Made by a program: the position numbers and the translations under genes. The notes under the pieces were generated by a model, which was not told the origin of the DNA, made no database searches, and worked only from the letters and a program-made list of their open reading frames with translations. Of a stretch of DNA of 64,000 bases, positions 27,456-38,030 are shown piece by piece (position 1 is the stretch's first letter; each line of letters starts with the position of its first letter). Origin of the DNA: Marinobacter sp. MDS2 (GTDB taxonomy: Bacteria > Pseudomonadota > Gammaproteobacteria > Pseudomonadales > Oleiphilaceae); assembly GCF_030718085.1 (NCBI RefSeq), contig NZ_JAVAJF010000004.1:1-64000 (forward strand). Reading direction: 5' to 3'.

Positions 27456-30274
27456 CAGGCGTAGGCGCGGGTTTCGCCCGAGCCTTCCACGTTGCTGACA
27501 CAGCGGCCACACAGGTCCGTGTACTTCTCGTTCTGGCCAACATCTTCGCGGTGGTGCCAGCAGCGCTCACACTTGGCGTGAGTGGCCGGAGCCACTTTTA
27601 CCAGCAAACCTTCAAGGCTGGTCTGCTCCGCACCGTTAGCTTCGCTGACAGGCTTAACCGTCGCTTCAGAAGTGATCAGAACGAATCGCAGCTCTTCACC
27701 CAGGAAGTTCAGGCGTTCGGCCAGACTGCCTTCGCAGTACAAGGTGACTTCAGCACTCAAGGAGCCTTTGATATCACCACGGGCACGAACGTCTTCAAGG
27801 CATTTATTCACAGCTTCTTTCACGCTGAAAATTTCACGCCAGTAGTCACGGCCCAGCTCTGCATCTTCCGGCAGTGCGGTCAGGCCTTCGTACCAGGTTT
27901 CATAGAACACGGTCTCACCACGCTTGCCGGGCAGGTGCTGCCAGATCTCGTCAGCAGTAAAGCTGAGGATCGGAGCGATCCAACGCACCAGCGCTTCCGC
28001 CACATGGTAAAGCGCAGTCTGGCACGAACGGCGTGCAATGCTGTCTGCCTGCGTGGTGTACTGGCGATCTTTGATGATATCCAGATAGAAACCACCCAAC
28101 GTCGCTTCACAGAAGCTGTACACCTTCTGGTAGATGCGCAGGAAGGCGTAGTTTTCGTAGTCTTCTTGCAACTCGTTTTGCAGCTGTAGGGCGCGATCCA
28201 CCATCCAACGGTCGAGGGCGATCATGTTTTCCGGAGCCACCATGTGCTGCTCCGGATCAAAACCGCTCAGGTTGCTGAGCAGGAAGCGAGCGGTGTTCCG
28301 GATGCGGCGATAGCCGTCTGCGGTCTGGCGCAGGATATCCTTGGATACCGACATCTCACCGCTGTAATCGGTGGCAGACACCCATAAGCGCAGGATGTCG
28401 GCACCCAGCTCGTTCATCACTTCCTGCGGCGCGATCACATTGCCCATGGATTTGGACATTTTGTAACCTTTGGCATCCACCGTGAAGCCGTGGGTCAGCA
28501 CCTGCTTGTAGGGCGCTACGCCGTTCATGGCGATGGACGTTTTCAATGACGACTGGAACCAACCGCGGTGCTGGTCAGAGCCTTCCAGATACAAGTCTGC
28601 CGGGAACTGCCCCAGTTCTTCCCGTGCGCGCAGTACAGATTCGTGGGTCACACCGGAATCAAACCAAACGTCCAAGGTATCGAGCACCTTGTCGTACTGG
28701 TCGGCGTCGTCACCCAGCAATTCGTTTTGATCGATGTCATACCAAGCGTCGATACCGCCGGATTCAACCGCTTGCGCGACTTTTTCGATCAGTTCTTGGG
28801 TGTTTGGGTGCAGGTCCTGAGTTTCCTTGTGAATGAACAAGGTAATCGGAACGCCCCAAGTGCGCTGACGGGAGATACACCAGTCCGGGCTCTGCTGGAA
28901 CATGGCTTCAATGCGGTTCTGACCCCAGCTAGGCACCCAACGGATACCTTTGATGGCTTCCAGTGCATCGTCGCGCAGGTTGAGCTTGTCCATGCTGATG
29001 AACCATTGTGGCGTTGCACGGTAGATCAACGGAGTTTTGGTGCGCCAGCAATGCGGGTAGCTGTGGCGGAACTTCTCGGCACGCACCAATTTGCCTTCAC
29101 GCTCCAGTGCAGAGCTGACCGGCTCATCGGCTTTGTAGACGTGAATGCCGGCGAATTCGCCCGCGGCGTCGGTGTAGGTTCCGTCGGCTTTGACCAGATT
29201 GATGGTTTCAATGCCGTAGGCCTTACCCACTTCAAAGTCTTCCATACCGTGGTCTGGCGCGGTATGAACTGCACCGGTACCGGCATCCAGTGACACGTGA
29301 TCGCCCAGAATCAAAGGCACCTGCTTGTCGTAGATCGGGTGATGCAGCAGTTGATTCTCAAGCACGGAGCCGCTGACGTTAGCCAGCACGCGGAATTCTT
29401 CCACACCCCAACGAGCCATGACGCCTGCAACCATGTCGGTCGCCAGAATCATCCGCTCCGGGCCGTTGCCGGTATCCACCTGCACCAAGGCGTATTCCAG
29501 GTCAGCGCCCAGAGAAACCGCTTGGTTGGCCGGAATGGTCCAAGGCGTGGTGGTCCAGATAACCACGGAAACATCACCTTCACCTTCGTCGGTTCCAAAC
29601 AGTTTGAGCACAGCCGCCTGATCAACCGCGGTAAAGCGCACGTCAATCTGGGTAGAGGTTTTGTCTTGGTATTCCACCTCGGCTTCTGCCAGTGCGGACT
29701 GACCAACCACACTCCAGTAAACCGGTTTGAAACCACGAACCAGATGACCTTTGGCGACGATCTTGCCGAGGGCACGCACGATACCCGCTTCTACTTTCGG
29801 GTCCATGGTCAGATAGGGCTTATCCCACTCACCCATCACACCCAAACGGATGAAGTCGGCTTTCTGGCCATCAATCTGTTTGGCGGCGTAATCACGACAA
29901 GCCTGGCGGAAGGTTTTGTAGTCGACTTTCACGCCGGCTTTGCCGATTTCCTGCTCGACCTTGTGCTCGATGGGCAGACCATGGCAGTCCCAGCCCGGCA
30001 CGTAGGGTGCATCGTATCCCATGAAGCTGCGGGACTTAACGATCATGTCCTTCAGAATTTTGTTGACCGCATGCCCGATGTGAATGCTGCCGTTCGCATA
30101 AGGAGGGCCATCGTGCAGGATGAATTTTTCCCGGCCTTCGCGCTGTTTACGCAGGTTGCCGTAGACATCGAGATCCTGCCAGCGTTTGAGCATATCCGGC
30201 TCACGCTTGGCCAGGTTACCGCGCATCGGAAAGGCGGTTTCCGGCAGATTCAGGGTATGCTTGTAGTCGCTCAT
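27455..30274 (-). CDS. ileS: Isoleucyl-tRNA synthetase
   Basis: A 939-residue class Ia synthetase. The HIGH signature is in [14 protein letters not shown] and KMSKS in [10 protein letters not shown]. The editing (CP1) domain has [11 protein letters not shown] and the [12 protein letters not shown] element. The C-terminal zinc site uses CERCWHH and LCGRCVSN. The start at 30274 ([11 protein letters not shown]) matches the family; a 40-codon upstream extension would run into the ribF stop region. It lies downstream of ribF and is coupled to lspA. Confidence 0.97.
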   Translation of the reverse strand: MSDYKHTLNLPETAFPMRGNLAKREPDMLKRWQDLDVYGNLRKQREGREKFILHDGPPYANGSIHIGHAVNKILKDMIVKSRSFMGYDAPYVPGWDCHGLPIEHKVEQEIGKAGVKVDYKTFRQACRDYAAKQIDGQKADFIRLGVMGEWDKPYLTMDPKVEAGIVRALGKIVAKGHLVRGFKPVYWSVVGQSALAEAEVEYQDKTSTQIDVRFTAVDQAAVLKLFGTDEGEGDVSVVIWTTTPWTIPANQAVSLGADLEYALVQVDTGNGPERMILATDMVAGVMARWGVEEFRVLANVSGSVLENQLLHHPIYDKQVPLILGDHVSLDAGTGAVHTAPDHGMEDFEVGKAYGIETINLVKADGTYTDAAGEFAGIHVYKADEPVSSALEREGKLVRAEKFRHSYPHCWRTKTPLIYRATPQWFISMDKLNLRDDALEAIKGIRWVPSWGQNRIEAMFQQSPDWCISRQRTWGVPITLFIHKETQDLHPNTQELIEKVAQAVESGGIDAWYDIDQNELLGDDADQYDKVLDTLDVWFDSGVTHESVLRAREELGQFPADLYLEGSDQHRGWFQSSLKTSIAMNGVAPYKQVLTHGFTVDAKGYKMSKSMGNVIAPQEVMNELGADILRLWVSATDYSGEMSVSKDILRQTADGYRRIRNTARFLLSNLSGFDPEQHMVAPENMIALDRWMVDRALQLQNELQEDYENYAFLRIYQKVYSFCEATLGGFYLDIIKDRQYTTQADSIARRSCQTALYHVAEALVRWIAPILSFTADEIWQHLPGKRGETVFYETWYEGLTALPEDAELGRDYWREIFSVKEAVNKCLEDVRARGDIKGSLSAEVTLYCEGSLAERLNFLGEELRFVLITSEATVKPVSEANGAEQTSLEGLLVKVAPATHAKCERCWHHREDVGQNEKYTDLCGRCVSNVEGSGETRAYA

Positions 30275-30308
30275 GTTTGTGTGCGCACTCTTTGGTTGGT
30301 CAGTTAAA

Positions 30309-31277
30309 TCAGTTAATGGGCTCGGCGGGGTTATCCGCCAGCCAGGCCCGGGCTTGCTCGAAATCCCGGGCGATCTGTTGCCGCAATTCATCAACAGAAT
30401 CGAATTTCACTTCGTCCCGCAGGCCATGGCGGAACACAACACTCATATGCTGGCCATAGAGTGTGCCAGCAAAGTTGAACAGGTGCACTTCCAGTGCTGG
30501 CCGCTTGCCGTCCACCGTTGGGCGAAGGCCGATGTTTGCAATGCCGTCTTGCCACTCACCCGTCTCAAGGCGGGCACGAACCACATAGACACCGCGCAGA
30601 GCAGGCATACGGTTCAGCAAGATGTTCGCCGTGGGAGCGCCAAGCTGTCGGCCAAGCTGTCGGCCGTACACCACCCGGCCATGAATCCGGTAAGAATGCC
30701 CCAACAAGCGCTCCGCTTCCTCAAGACCGTTCACGTTCAGAACCTTGCGAACCCGGGTACTGCTGACACGCTCTCCATCAACCGTCACGGTACGGGTATT
30801 CTCGACGGTAAAACCGTGCTCCCGCCCTACTTGTTCCAGTAAACGAAAATCGCCGGCCCGATCACAGCCGAATCGGAAATCATCCCCCACCACCAAATGG
30901 CGCACGGCCAAGCCGTGGATCAGCACGTTTTCGATAAAATCCATGGCTGAGAAGCTGCGGAAGGTGTTGTCGAAACGAATACACAACACGATATCGATGC
31001 CTTCAGCCAATAACGCTTCGAACTTCTGTCGGAACGGCATCAGGCGAGGGGGCGCTTCGCTGCCCTGAAAAAACTCCCGGGGCTGAGGCTCAAAAAACAT
31101 CACCACCGAGGGTACGCCCAACTCGAGCGCTTTCTGCCGCACTTGCTCAATAATCGTTTTGTGGCCCAGATGTACGCCATCGAAGTTGCCGATGGTTGCG
31201 ACACAGCCACCCGCGAGCGGCGAGCCTGCTGCCGCGGATAAACGCTTAAGATTGGTGAGGCCTCGGATCAGACGCAT
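30309..31277 (-). CDS. ribF: Bifunctional riboflavin kinase / FAD synthetase
   Basis: A 322-residue enzyme converting riboflavin to FMN and FAD. The N-terminal adenylyltransferase domain has [12 protein letters not shown] and the later STRVRKVL; the C-terminal kinase domain has [11 protein letters not shown] and GVYVVRA. First gene of the ribF-ileS-lspA-fkpB-ispH run, starting 118 bp downstream of the murJ stop, with a -10-like TATAAT in the gap suggesting its own promoter. Confidence 0.95.
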   Translation of the reverse strand: MRLIRGLTNLKRLSAAAGSPLAGGCVATIGNFDGVHLGHKTIIEQVRQKALELGVPSVVMFFEPQPREFFQGSEAPPRLMPFRQKFEALLAEGIDIVLCIRFDNTFRSFSAMDFIENVLIHGLAVRHLVVGDDFRFGCDRAGDFRLLEQVGREHGFTVENTRTVTVDGERVSSTRVRKVLNVNGLEEAERLLGHSYRIHGRVVYGRQLGRQLGAPTANILLNRMPALRGVYVVRARLETGEWQDGIANIGLRPTVDGKRPALEVHLFNFAGTLYGQHMSVVFRHGLRDEVKFDSVDELRQQIARDFEQARAWLADNPAEPIN

Positions 31278-31353
31278 CTACTGCGAACCTTTACTTGCCA
31301 GCTGGCTTTGGGTGCACACACCTACGGAACATGCACTGGTGAGAAAACGCGCG

Positions 31354-31382
31354 ATTATACCCCAGTCGCGAGTGTGGTAAAA
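31354..31382 (-). promoter_or_regulatory. candidate ribF promoter
   Basis: Minus strand TATAAT (31354-31359) is a perfect -10; the 17-bp-spaced -35 is a poor TTTTAC (31377-31382). It would start transcription about 70 bases before ribF. Confidence 0.5.
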
Positions 31383-31395
31383 ATCGTGAAGGCGC

Positions 31396-32985
31396 TTACT
31401 TCTGCCGGAATTGGCGAAGGCGCACGCCGCACAGCACCAAAGTCGCGAAATAAGCCGCTACACCCGCCGCCACGATCACCGCCATATCGGCGGTTCTTTC
31501 AAGCCCGCCCGAGCCGAGCCAATCGGCCACTGGCGCATTCAGCCATAGCACCACAGCGGCCAACGCACTGTTTGCCACGGCCAATTGAATCAGAAACTTA
31601 GGCCAACCCGACTGACTCTTCCAAACACCCTCTTTGCGCAAGCCACGCCACAAAAGATAGCCGTTCAGCCACGCCGACATCGAGGTGGCCAAAGCCAGGC
31701 CGGCATGAGCCAGAGGTACAATCAATGCCAGATTAAACGCCATGTTGGCGACCATCGCGATAATGCCAATTTTGACCGGGGTTTTGGTGTCCTGTCGGGC
31801 AAAAAAGCCCGGCGCCAGGACTTTGATCAACATAAACGCCAACAACCCGGCAGAGTACGCTCGCAAGCTTTGGGCTGACATAGCCACATCACGATCGGTC
31901 ACTTCGCCGTAATGAAACAGCGTTGCAATCAAAGGCTCCGCCAACAGCGCCAACGCCAGCGCCGCGGGCACGCCAATTAGCAATACCGCCCTGACCGCCC
32001 AATCCAAGGTGGCGGCAAATTGATCTTTTGATTCCGCCGCATGCTTGCGGGAAAGGCTCGGCAAAATCACCGTTGCAATTGCAATGCCGAACACTCCAAG
32101 CGGCAATTCAGACAAGCGATCGGAATAGTACAACCAAGACACACTGCCGGTTTGCAGGAACGAAGCCAGCACAGTATCCAGCAACAAGTTGATCTGACTC
32201 ACCGACACCCCAAACAACGCCGGCATCATCAGCTTCAGAATACGGCTCACACCTTCATGGCGGTAGTCCACCCGCGGCCGCGGCATCAAGCCAAGCCGCA
32301 TCAGAAACGGCAACTGGAAGAACAACTGCAGCGCTCCGGCAATAAATACCCCCCAAGCGAGCGCCATGACCGGTTCGCTCATCAGGGGCGTAAGGAAAAT
32401 GGCCGCCGCAATCATCGCGAGATTGAGCAGTACCGGTGTAAATGCCGGCACAGCGAAACGGTCGTAGCTGTTGAGAATGCCGCCCGCGAACGCGGTGAGC
32501 GAGATCAGCAGAAGATAAGGAAAGGTGATTCGAAGCATGTCGCTGGCCAGCGCAAACTTCACGTCGTCCTCAAGAAACCCGGGGGCAAACACAGCGGTCA
32601 AAACCGGCGCTCCCAACATAGCTACCAGCGTCACCGCCAACAGCACCAAGCCAAGCGAGCCCGCCACCGCATCAACGAGGCGCTTCACCTCGGAAACATC
32701 ACCCTGTTGCCGGAAGGAAGACAACACCGGCACAAAGGCCTGAGAGAAAGCCCCTTCAGCAAATAAACGACGCAGAAAATTCGGGATCTTAAAGGCAACA
32801 AAAAAGGCGTCCGCGGCGGTGCCGGCACCAAAGTAGCGGGCGATCACCATATCCCGCACCAGCCCCAGAACCCGAGACAACATGGTCATCACCCCGACCA
32901 CGCCAGACGAACGCAGCAATCCGGGCGGTTTGGGCGGCTCTTTGACGGGGGACGGCGCTTGTGTTGGTTGCGGTTCCGAGGACAT
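31396..32985 (-). CDS. murJ: MurJ lipid II flippase
   Basis: A 529-residue polytopic inner-membrane protein (about 14 spans) of the MviN/MurJ MOP family, which flips lipid II for peptidoglycan synthesis. Signature segments include SRVLGLVRDMVIARYFG (in part), FKIPNFLRRLFAEGAFSQAFVPVLS (in part: PNFLRRLFAEGAF) and the charged loops. A Pro-rich cytoplasmic N-terminal tail precedes it. The ATG at 32985 is chosen over an upstream TTG. It is divergent from rpsT, as in Pseudomonas and E. coli relatives. Confidence 0.95.
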   Translation of the reverse strand: MSSEPQPTQAPSPVKEPPKPPGLLRSSGVVGVMTMLSRVLGLVRDMVIARYFGAGTAADAFFVAFKIPNFLRRLFAEGAFSQAFVPVLSSFRQQGDVSEVKRLVDAVAGSLGLVLLAVTLVAMLGAPVLTAVFAPGFLEDDVKFALASDMLRITFPYLLLISLTAFAGGILNSYDRFAVPAFTPVLLNLAMIAAAIFLTPLMSEPVMALAWGVFIAGALQLFFQLPFLMRLGLMPRPRVDYRHEGVSRILKLMMPALFGVSVSQINLLLDTVLASFLQTGSVSWLYYSDRLSELPLGVFGIAIATVILPSLSRKHAAESKDQFAATLDWAVRAVLLIGVPAALALALLAEPLIATLFHYGEVTDRDVAMSAQSLRAYSAGLLAFMLIKVLAPGFFARQDTKTPVKIGIIAMVANMAFNLALIVPLAHAGLALATSMSAWLNGYLLWRGLRKEGVWKSQSGWPKFLIQLAVANSALAAVVLWLNAPVADWLGSGGLERTADMAVIVAAGVAAYFATLVLCGVRLRQFRQK

Positions 32986-33131
32986 GTTGCGAGAATCCAA
33001 ATTCAGAGTTCAAGCCTGAGCGGCGTTTCGGTATTCCACAGGGCGGGCCTAGGCGCCGCAGTATGCCCCGTGCAGCGATGCGCGAGTGTATCACAGGCCT
33101 GCAGCACGCGGGGATTACTGCTCCGACAACC

Positions 33132-33160
33132 TTGACATTTCAAGCTTACGGCGGCATAGT
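33132..33160 (+). promoter_or_regulatory. rpsT promoter
   Basis: TTGACA (33132-33137) and CATAGT (33155-33160) are 17 bp apart, about 90 bases before the rpsT start. The stretch from 32986 to 33131 shows no other clear element. Confidence 0.65.
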
Positions 33161-33250
33161 TCCGCGTCATTTATATCGACGCGCTCGTTATGGCGCGCCC
33201 GCGATCTAAACATATTCCGTTTTTATAGCAACGAATTCAGGAGTTTTACG

Positions 33251-33520
33251 GTGGCAAATTCCCCGCAAGCCAAAAAGCGCGCTCGTCAAAACGAGAAAAA
33301 CCGCAAGCACAACGCCAGCCTGCGTTCCATGGCACGCACCTACATGAAAAAGGTCGATGCCAAGATCAAGGCCGGCAACTACGACGAAGCCCAAGCAGCC
33401 ATGAAAGAAGCCCAGCCTGTTCTGGACAGCATGGTTAACAAAGGCATCTTCGCCAAGAACAAAGTTGCTCGTCATAAGAGCCGCGTGAACGCAAAAATCA
33501 AGGCTCTGAAAACTGCCTGA
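33251..33520 (+). CDS. rpsT: 30S ribosomal protein S20
   Basis: An 89-residue highly basic protein that binds 16S rRNA helices in the 30S body. The N-terminus ANSPQAKKRARQNEKNRKHN is the S20 hallmark. The start codon is GTG, with AGGAG at 33239-33243 seven bases upstream; longer ATG-starting forms upstream are not S20-like. In E. coli rpsT also has a non-AUG start (UUG) and is autoregulated at translation, so the weak start may serve the same control. Ends at a strong terminator. Confidence 0.96.
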   Translation: MANSPQAKKRARQNEKNRKHNASLRSMARTYMKKVDAKIKAGNYDEAQAAMKEAQPVLDSMVNKGIFAKNKVARHKSRVNAKIKALKTA

Positions 33521-33531
33521 TTTGCGCTCAT

Positions 33532-33561
33532 AAAAAAACCGGCTTACGAGCCGGTTTTTTT
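33532..33561. terminator. bidirectional terminator between rpsT and proB
   Basis: ACCGGCT (33538-33544) pairs with AGCCGGT (33549-33555) around TACG, flanked by a run of A's and a run of T's. It serves two convergent genes. Confidence 0.9.
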
Positions 33562-33591
33562 GTACCTGAAATTTACGATAGCCACGCGGTG

Positions 33592-34716
33592 TCAAACAAT
33601 CACCAGGTTATCCCGGTGAATCATTTCCTCATCGGACACATACCCCAGCAACTCGGTAATGCGATCACTGGAATGGCCGGCAATCACGCCCGCCTCATCA
33701 GCGTCGTAATTGACCAACCCTCGGGCAATTTCACGCCCGGCCAAATCGACACACATAACCATTTCACCGCGACGAAACTTTCCACTTACCGCTTTTACCC
33801 CGACAGGCAGCAAGCTGCGCCCACCCTGGCGCAACACCTTCACCGCTCCGTCATCCAGAGCCAAGGTGCCGCGAGTCTGCAAATGACTGGCGATCCACTG
33901 CTTCCGCGCCGCCAGCCTGCCCTGTTCAGGCAACAACAGCGTGCCAATAACGTCACCGTTTCGTAAGCGCTCAATCGCATTCTCAATACGACCACCCACA
34001 ATGACTGTAAAGGCCCCTGAACGCGCCGCCAATCTGGACGCCCGCAACTTGGTCAGCATGCCGCCTCGCCCCAACGCTCCGGCACCACCGCCCGCCATCG
34101 CATCCAACTCGGGATCTTCCGCCTTACGCTCGGTTACCAGCTCGGCATCTTCGTGCTTACGCGGATCTTTGGTGAACAAACCCAACTGGTCGGTCAGAAT
34201 AATCAGGCCATCCGCCTCAACCAGATTCGCGACCAGCGCACCGAGCGTGTCGTTGTCACCAAAACGGATCTCATCAGTGACCACGGTGTCGTTCTCGTTT
34301 ACGATCGGCACCACGCCGTAATCCAGAAGCGTGCGCAGCGTACTGCGACCGTTCAGATAACGCTTACGATCGGACAGGTCGTCGTGAGTCAGAAGAATTT
34401 GCGCGGTGTGAATACCATGGCGCTTGAACTGGGCTTCCCAGGTTTGCACCAACCCCATTTGACCCACTGCCGCTGCCGCCTGAAGCTCGTGCAAATGCTG
34501 AGGCCGCGCAGCCCAGCCCAGCCGACTCATACCTTCCGCCACCGAGCCCGAAGACACCACCACCACTTCAACGCCACTGCGTATCAAACCGGCAATCTGA
34601 TCAACCCAATGGCCCAGCGCAGCAACATCCAGCCCTTTACCGTCATCGGTCAACAAAGCACTGCCAATCTTCACCACCAATCGACGGGCTTTCTTTAGCT
34701 GGATGCGTTCACTCAT
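33592..34716 (-). CDS. proB: Glutamate 5-kinase
   Basis: A 374-residue enzyme for the first step of proline synthesis. The amino-acid-kinase domain has [21 protein letters not shown] and [17 protein letters not shown]; the C-terminal PUA domain begins near [11 protein letters not shown]. Proline feedback acts on this enzyme in relatives. It lies 31 bases downstream of obgE, as in other gammaproteobacteria. Confidence 0.96.
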   Translation of the reverse strand: MSERIQLKKARRLVVKIGSALLTDDGKGLDVAALGHWVDQIAGLIRSGVEVVVVSSGSVAEGMSRLGWAARPQHLHELQAAAAVGQMGLVQTWEAQFKRHGIHTAQILLTHDDLSDRKRYLNGRSTLRTLLDYGVVPIVNENDTVVTDEIRFGDNDTLGALVANLVEADGLIILTDQLGLFTKDPRKHEDAELVTERKAEDPELDAMAGGGAGALGRGGMLTKLRASRLAARSGAFTVIVGGRIENAIERLRNGDVIGTLLLPEQGRLAARKQWIASHLQTRGTLALDDGAVKVLRQGGRSLLPVGVKAVSGKFRRGEMVMCVDLAGREIARGLVNYDADEAGVIAGHSSDRITELLGYVSDEEMIHRDNLVIV

Positions 34717-34747
34717 GACAGCAGCAATATCTCTTTAGGGTTGCAGA

Positions 34748-35953
<1,206 letters not shown>

Positions 35954-35974
35954 TCAAATGCCTTTGCATAAACT

Positions 35975-36011
35975 AAAAAGCCCCGCAGCCTCATGGAAGC
36001 TTTGCGGGGCT
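35975..36011 (-). terminator. terminator between rpmA and obgE
   Basis: A 9-bp stem (35979-35987 with 36003-36011) is followed on the minus strand by five T's. It would set obgE expression below that of the ribosomal protein genes. Confidence 0.8.
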
Positions 36012-36085
36012 CCGGATTCACCTGAGGACTGATCAAATCAGCATATCAGGAAATCCAAGGTTCGACAGAACCGGATCGCCGCTGC

Positions 36086-36346
36086 TTACGCAGCTGGAAC
36101 GATGCTCACGAACTTGCGGTTCTGCGGGCCTTTAACTTCGAACTTCACCTGACCTTCCGCTTTCGCGAAAAGGGTGTGGTCCTTGCCAAGGCCTACGTTG
36201 TTGCCAGCGTGGAAACGAGTGCCGCGCTGACGAACGATGATGCTACCTGCAGTTACAGTCTCGCCGCCGTAGCGCTTGACACCAAGTCGTTTCGACTCGG
36301 AATCGCGACCGTTACGGGTACTACCTGCTGCCTTTTTATGAGCCAT
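36086..36346 (-). CDS. rpmA: 50S ribosomal protein L27
   Basis: An 86-residue basic ribosomal protein whose N-terminal tail ([15 protein letters not shown]) reaches the peptidyl-transferase centre. The core [18 protein letters not shown] is the family signature. It is 35 bases downstream of rplU and cotranscribed with it. Confidence 0.98.
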   Translation of the reverse strand: MAHKKAAGSTRNGRDSESKRLGVKRYGGETVTAGSIIVRQRGTRFHAGNNVGLGKDHTLFAKAEGQVKFEVKGPQNRKFVSIVPAA

Positions 36347-36381
36347 TACCAGCCTCCTTCTTTAAGGGGTATGTTCAGAGC

Positions 36382-36693
36382 TTAGCCCTGAATGCCCGTG
36401 ATCTTAACTTCAGTAAACCACTGACGGTGGCCCTGACGCTTCATGGAATGCTTACGACGACGGAACTTGATGATGTTGATCTTGTCGTGACGACCGTGGC
36501 TAACCACTTCCGCAGTCACTTTAGCACCATCAACAACTGGAGCACCGACTTTAACGTCGTCGCCATTGGCTACCAGCAGAACACGATCAAACTCAACAGA
36601 GCCGCCGGTTTCAACTTCGAGCTTTTCCAGCTTCAGTGTTTCGCCTTCTTTTACACGGTGCTGTTTGCCACCGCTAACAATAACTGCGTACAT
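36382..36693 (-). CDS. rplU: 50S ribosomal protein L21
   Basis: A 103-residue ribosomal protein ([14 protein letters not shown] start; [16 protein letters not shown] near the end) that binds 23S rRNA in the large subunit. The ATG at 36693 matches the conserved N-terminus; an eight-codon extension is spurious. First gene of rplU-rpmA, divergent from ispB. Confidence 0.98.
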   Translation of the reverse strand: MYAVIVSGGKQHRVKEGETLKLEKLEVETGGSVEFDRVLLVANGDDVKVGAPVVDGAKVTAEVVSHGRHDKINIIKFRRRKHSMKRQGHRQWFTEVKITGIQG

Positions 36694-36802
36694 TTTCTGT
36701 CTCCGCGATTGACCCATCCCTGCTCTTATCCGCCTGGTTCTAAGGGAAGCGCTTTGGCAACCCTATTGCAGGGAGCGCAGGTTGGGATGAGTTGGGCGCG
36801 TG

Positions 36803-36831
36803 ATTGTACGAAAAGCCGGCGCCCAATACAA
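36803..36831 (-). promoter_or_regulatory. rplU-rpmA promoter
   Basis: Minus strand TTGTAT (36826-36831) and TACAAT (36803-36808) with a 17-bp spacer, about 110 bases ahead of rplU. Confidence 0.6.
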
Positions 36832-36849
36832 GGGAGTATGCGACTCAAG

Positions 36850-36878
36850 TTGACACTCCAGGCAGCAATACCTAGCAT
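36850..36878 (+). promoter_or_regulatory. ispB promoter
   Basis: TTGACA (36850-36855) and TAGCAT (36873-36878) with a 17-bp spacer, back to back with the rplU promoter and about 57 bases before the ispB start. Confidence 0.65.
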
Positions 36879-36934
36879 TGCCGCGTCCTGCCCGAAAACT
36901 CAACGAACATACCAGTAAGGGACTTATCAGCCCC

Positions 36935-37903
36935 ATGACAGCCCAGCGCATCCACGACACGGTAGCGGAAGACTTCAGCCGCGTGAACGATCTGATCATC
37001 CAGCGGCTTGCCTCGGATGTCCCGATGGTCGAGAAAATCGCCCAATACATTATCGAAAGCGGCGGTAAGCGCTTGAGACCCTTACTGGTTTTGCTCGCAA
37101 GCCAAGCCGCGGGCTACACCAAAGACGACCATCTCAAGCTGGCTGCCGTGATCGAATTCCTGCACACCGCCACGCTTTTGCACGATGACGTGGTCGACAC
37201 TTCCGACATGCGCAGGGGCCGCAGCACCGCCAACGCAAAATGGGGCAACGCGCCAAGTGTGCTGGTAGGTGATTTCCTTTATGCCCGCGCTTTCGAAATG
37301 ATGGTGGAGCTGCAGAGCCTTCCTATTATGAACGTTCTGTCGCACGCCACCGCAGTGATTGCCGAAGGCGAAGTGATGCAGCTGATGAACGTGAAAAACC
37401 CGGACCTCACGGAAGAACAGTATCGGGTGGTGATTCACAACAAAACCGCCATGCTGTTCGAAGCCTCATCCCACACCGGCGCTCTGCTCGCAGGCGCGAA
37501 TGCAGAACAAGAAAACGCTCTGAAAGACTACGGTAAGCATCTGGGACTGGCGTTCCAGCTGGTGGATGACGTGCTGGACTATCAGGGCGATGCCGAAGCC
37601 ATGGGTAAAAACGTGGGCGACGACCTAGCCGAAGGCAAAACCACACTGCCGCTCATCTATGCCATGAAGAACAGCGGCGATGACGAACGCAAACTGATTC
37701 GCCAGGCTATTCGCAAAGGCGGCCTGGACGATCTCCCCAAAGTTCTGGACATTGTGAAAGCATCCGGCGCCATCGAATACACCATGAGCAAAGCGCGAGA
37801 AGAGGCCGAAACCGCACGCAACCTACTAACTTGCTTGCCGGAATCCGCTTATCGCGACGCACTGGAGAGGCTGACGGAAGCGGCCGTCGCTCGGGTAAGC
37901 TGA
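36935..37903 (+). CDS. ispB: Octaprenyl (polyprenyl) diphosphate synthase
   Basis: A 322-residue trans-prenyltransferase that makes the ubiquinone side chain. The two aspartate-rich motifs are LLHDDVVDTSDMRRG and QLVDDVLDYQGD; GGKRLRPLL is the diphosphate contact. Chain length (octa or nona) cannot be fixed from sequence; Marinobacter quinones are Q9, so nonaprenyl is possible. The start at 36935 follows GTAAGGGA. Divergent from rplU, a conserved arrangement. Confidence 0.94.
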   Translation: MTAQRIHDTVAEDFSRVNDLIIQRLASDVPMVEKIAQYIIESGGKRLRPLLVLLASQAAGYTKDDHLKLAAVIEFLHTATLLHDDVVDTSDMRRGRSTANAKWGNAPSVLVGDFLYARAFEMMVELQSLPIMNVLSHATAVIAEGEVMQLMNVKNPDLTEEQYRVVIHNKTAMLFEASSHTGALLAGANAEQENALKDYGKHLGLAFQLVDDVLDYQGDAEAMGKNVGDDLAEGKTTLPLIYAMKNSGDDERKLIRQAIRKGGLDDLPKVLDIVKASGAIEYTMSKAREEAETARNLLTCLPESAYRDALERLTEAAVARVS

Positions 37904-38030
37904 CCTATACAGAGCCGAATACTGGCCGCAAAGCATCATGACGCAAGGCCTTCTGGCCAACCAAGGCGCCTAGTGTTCTGCGCTATACTGCCGCTGCCCG
38001 GTCACATATTCGCTATAGGGAACCCTCTGC

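Noticed and set aside
29297..30307. Open frame of 336 codons on the plus strand opposite ileS
   Set aside because: Antisense of ileS; no motif, no ribosome site.
30640..30666. Short tandem duplication in ribF giving GRQLGRQLG
   Set aside because: The normal RibF kinase motif has a similar GxxLGRxxG spacing, so this is ordinary sequence.
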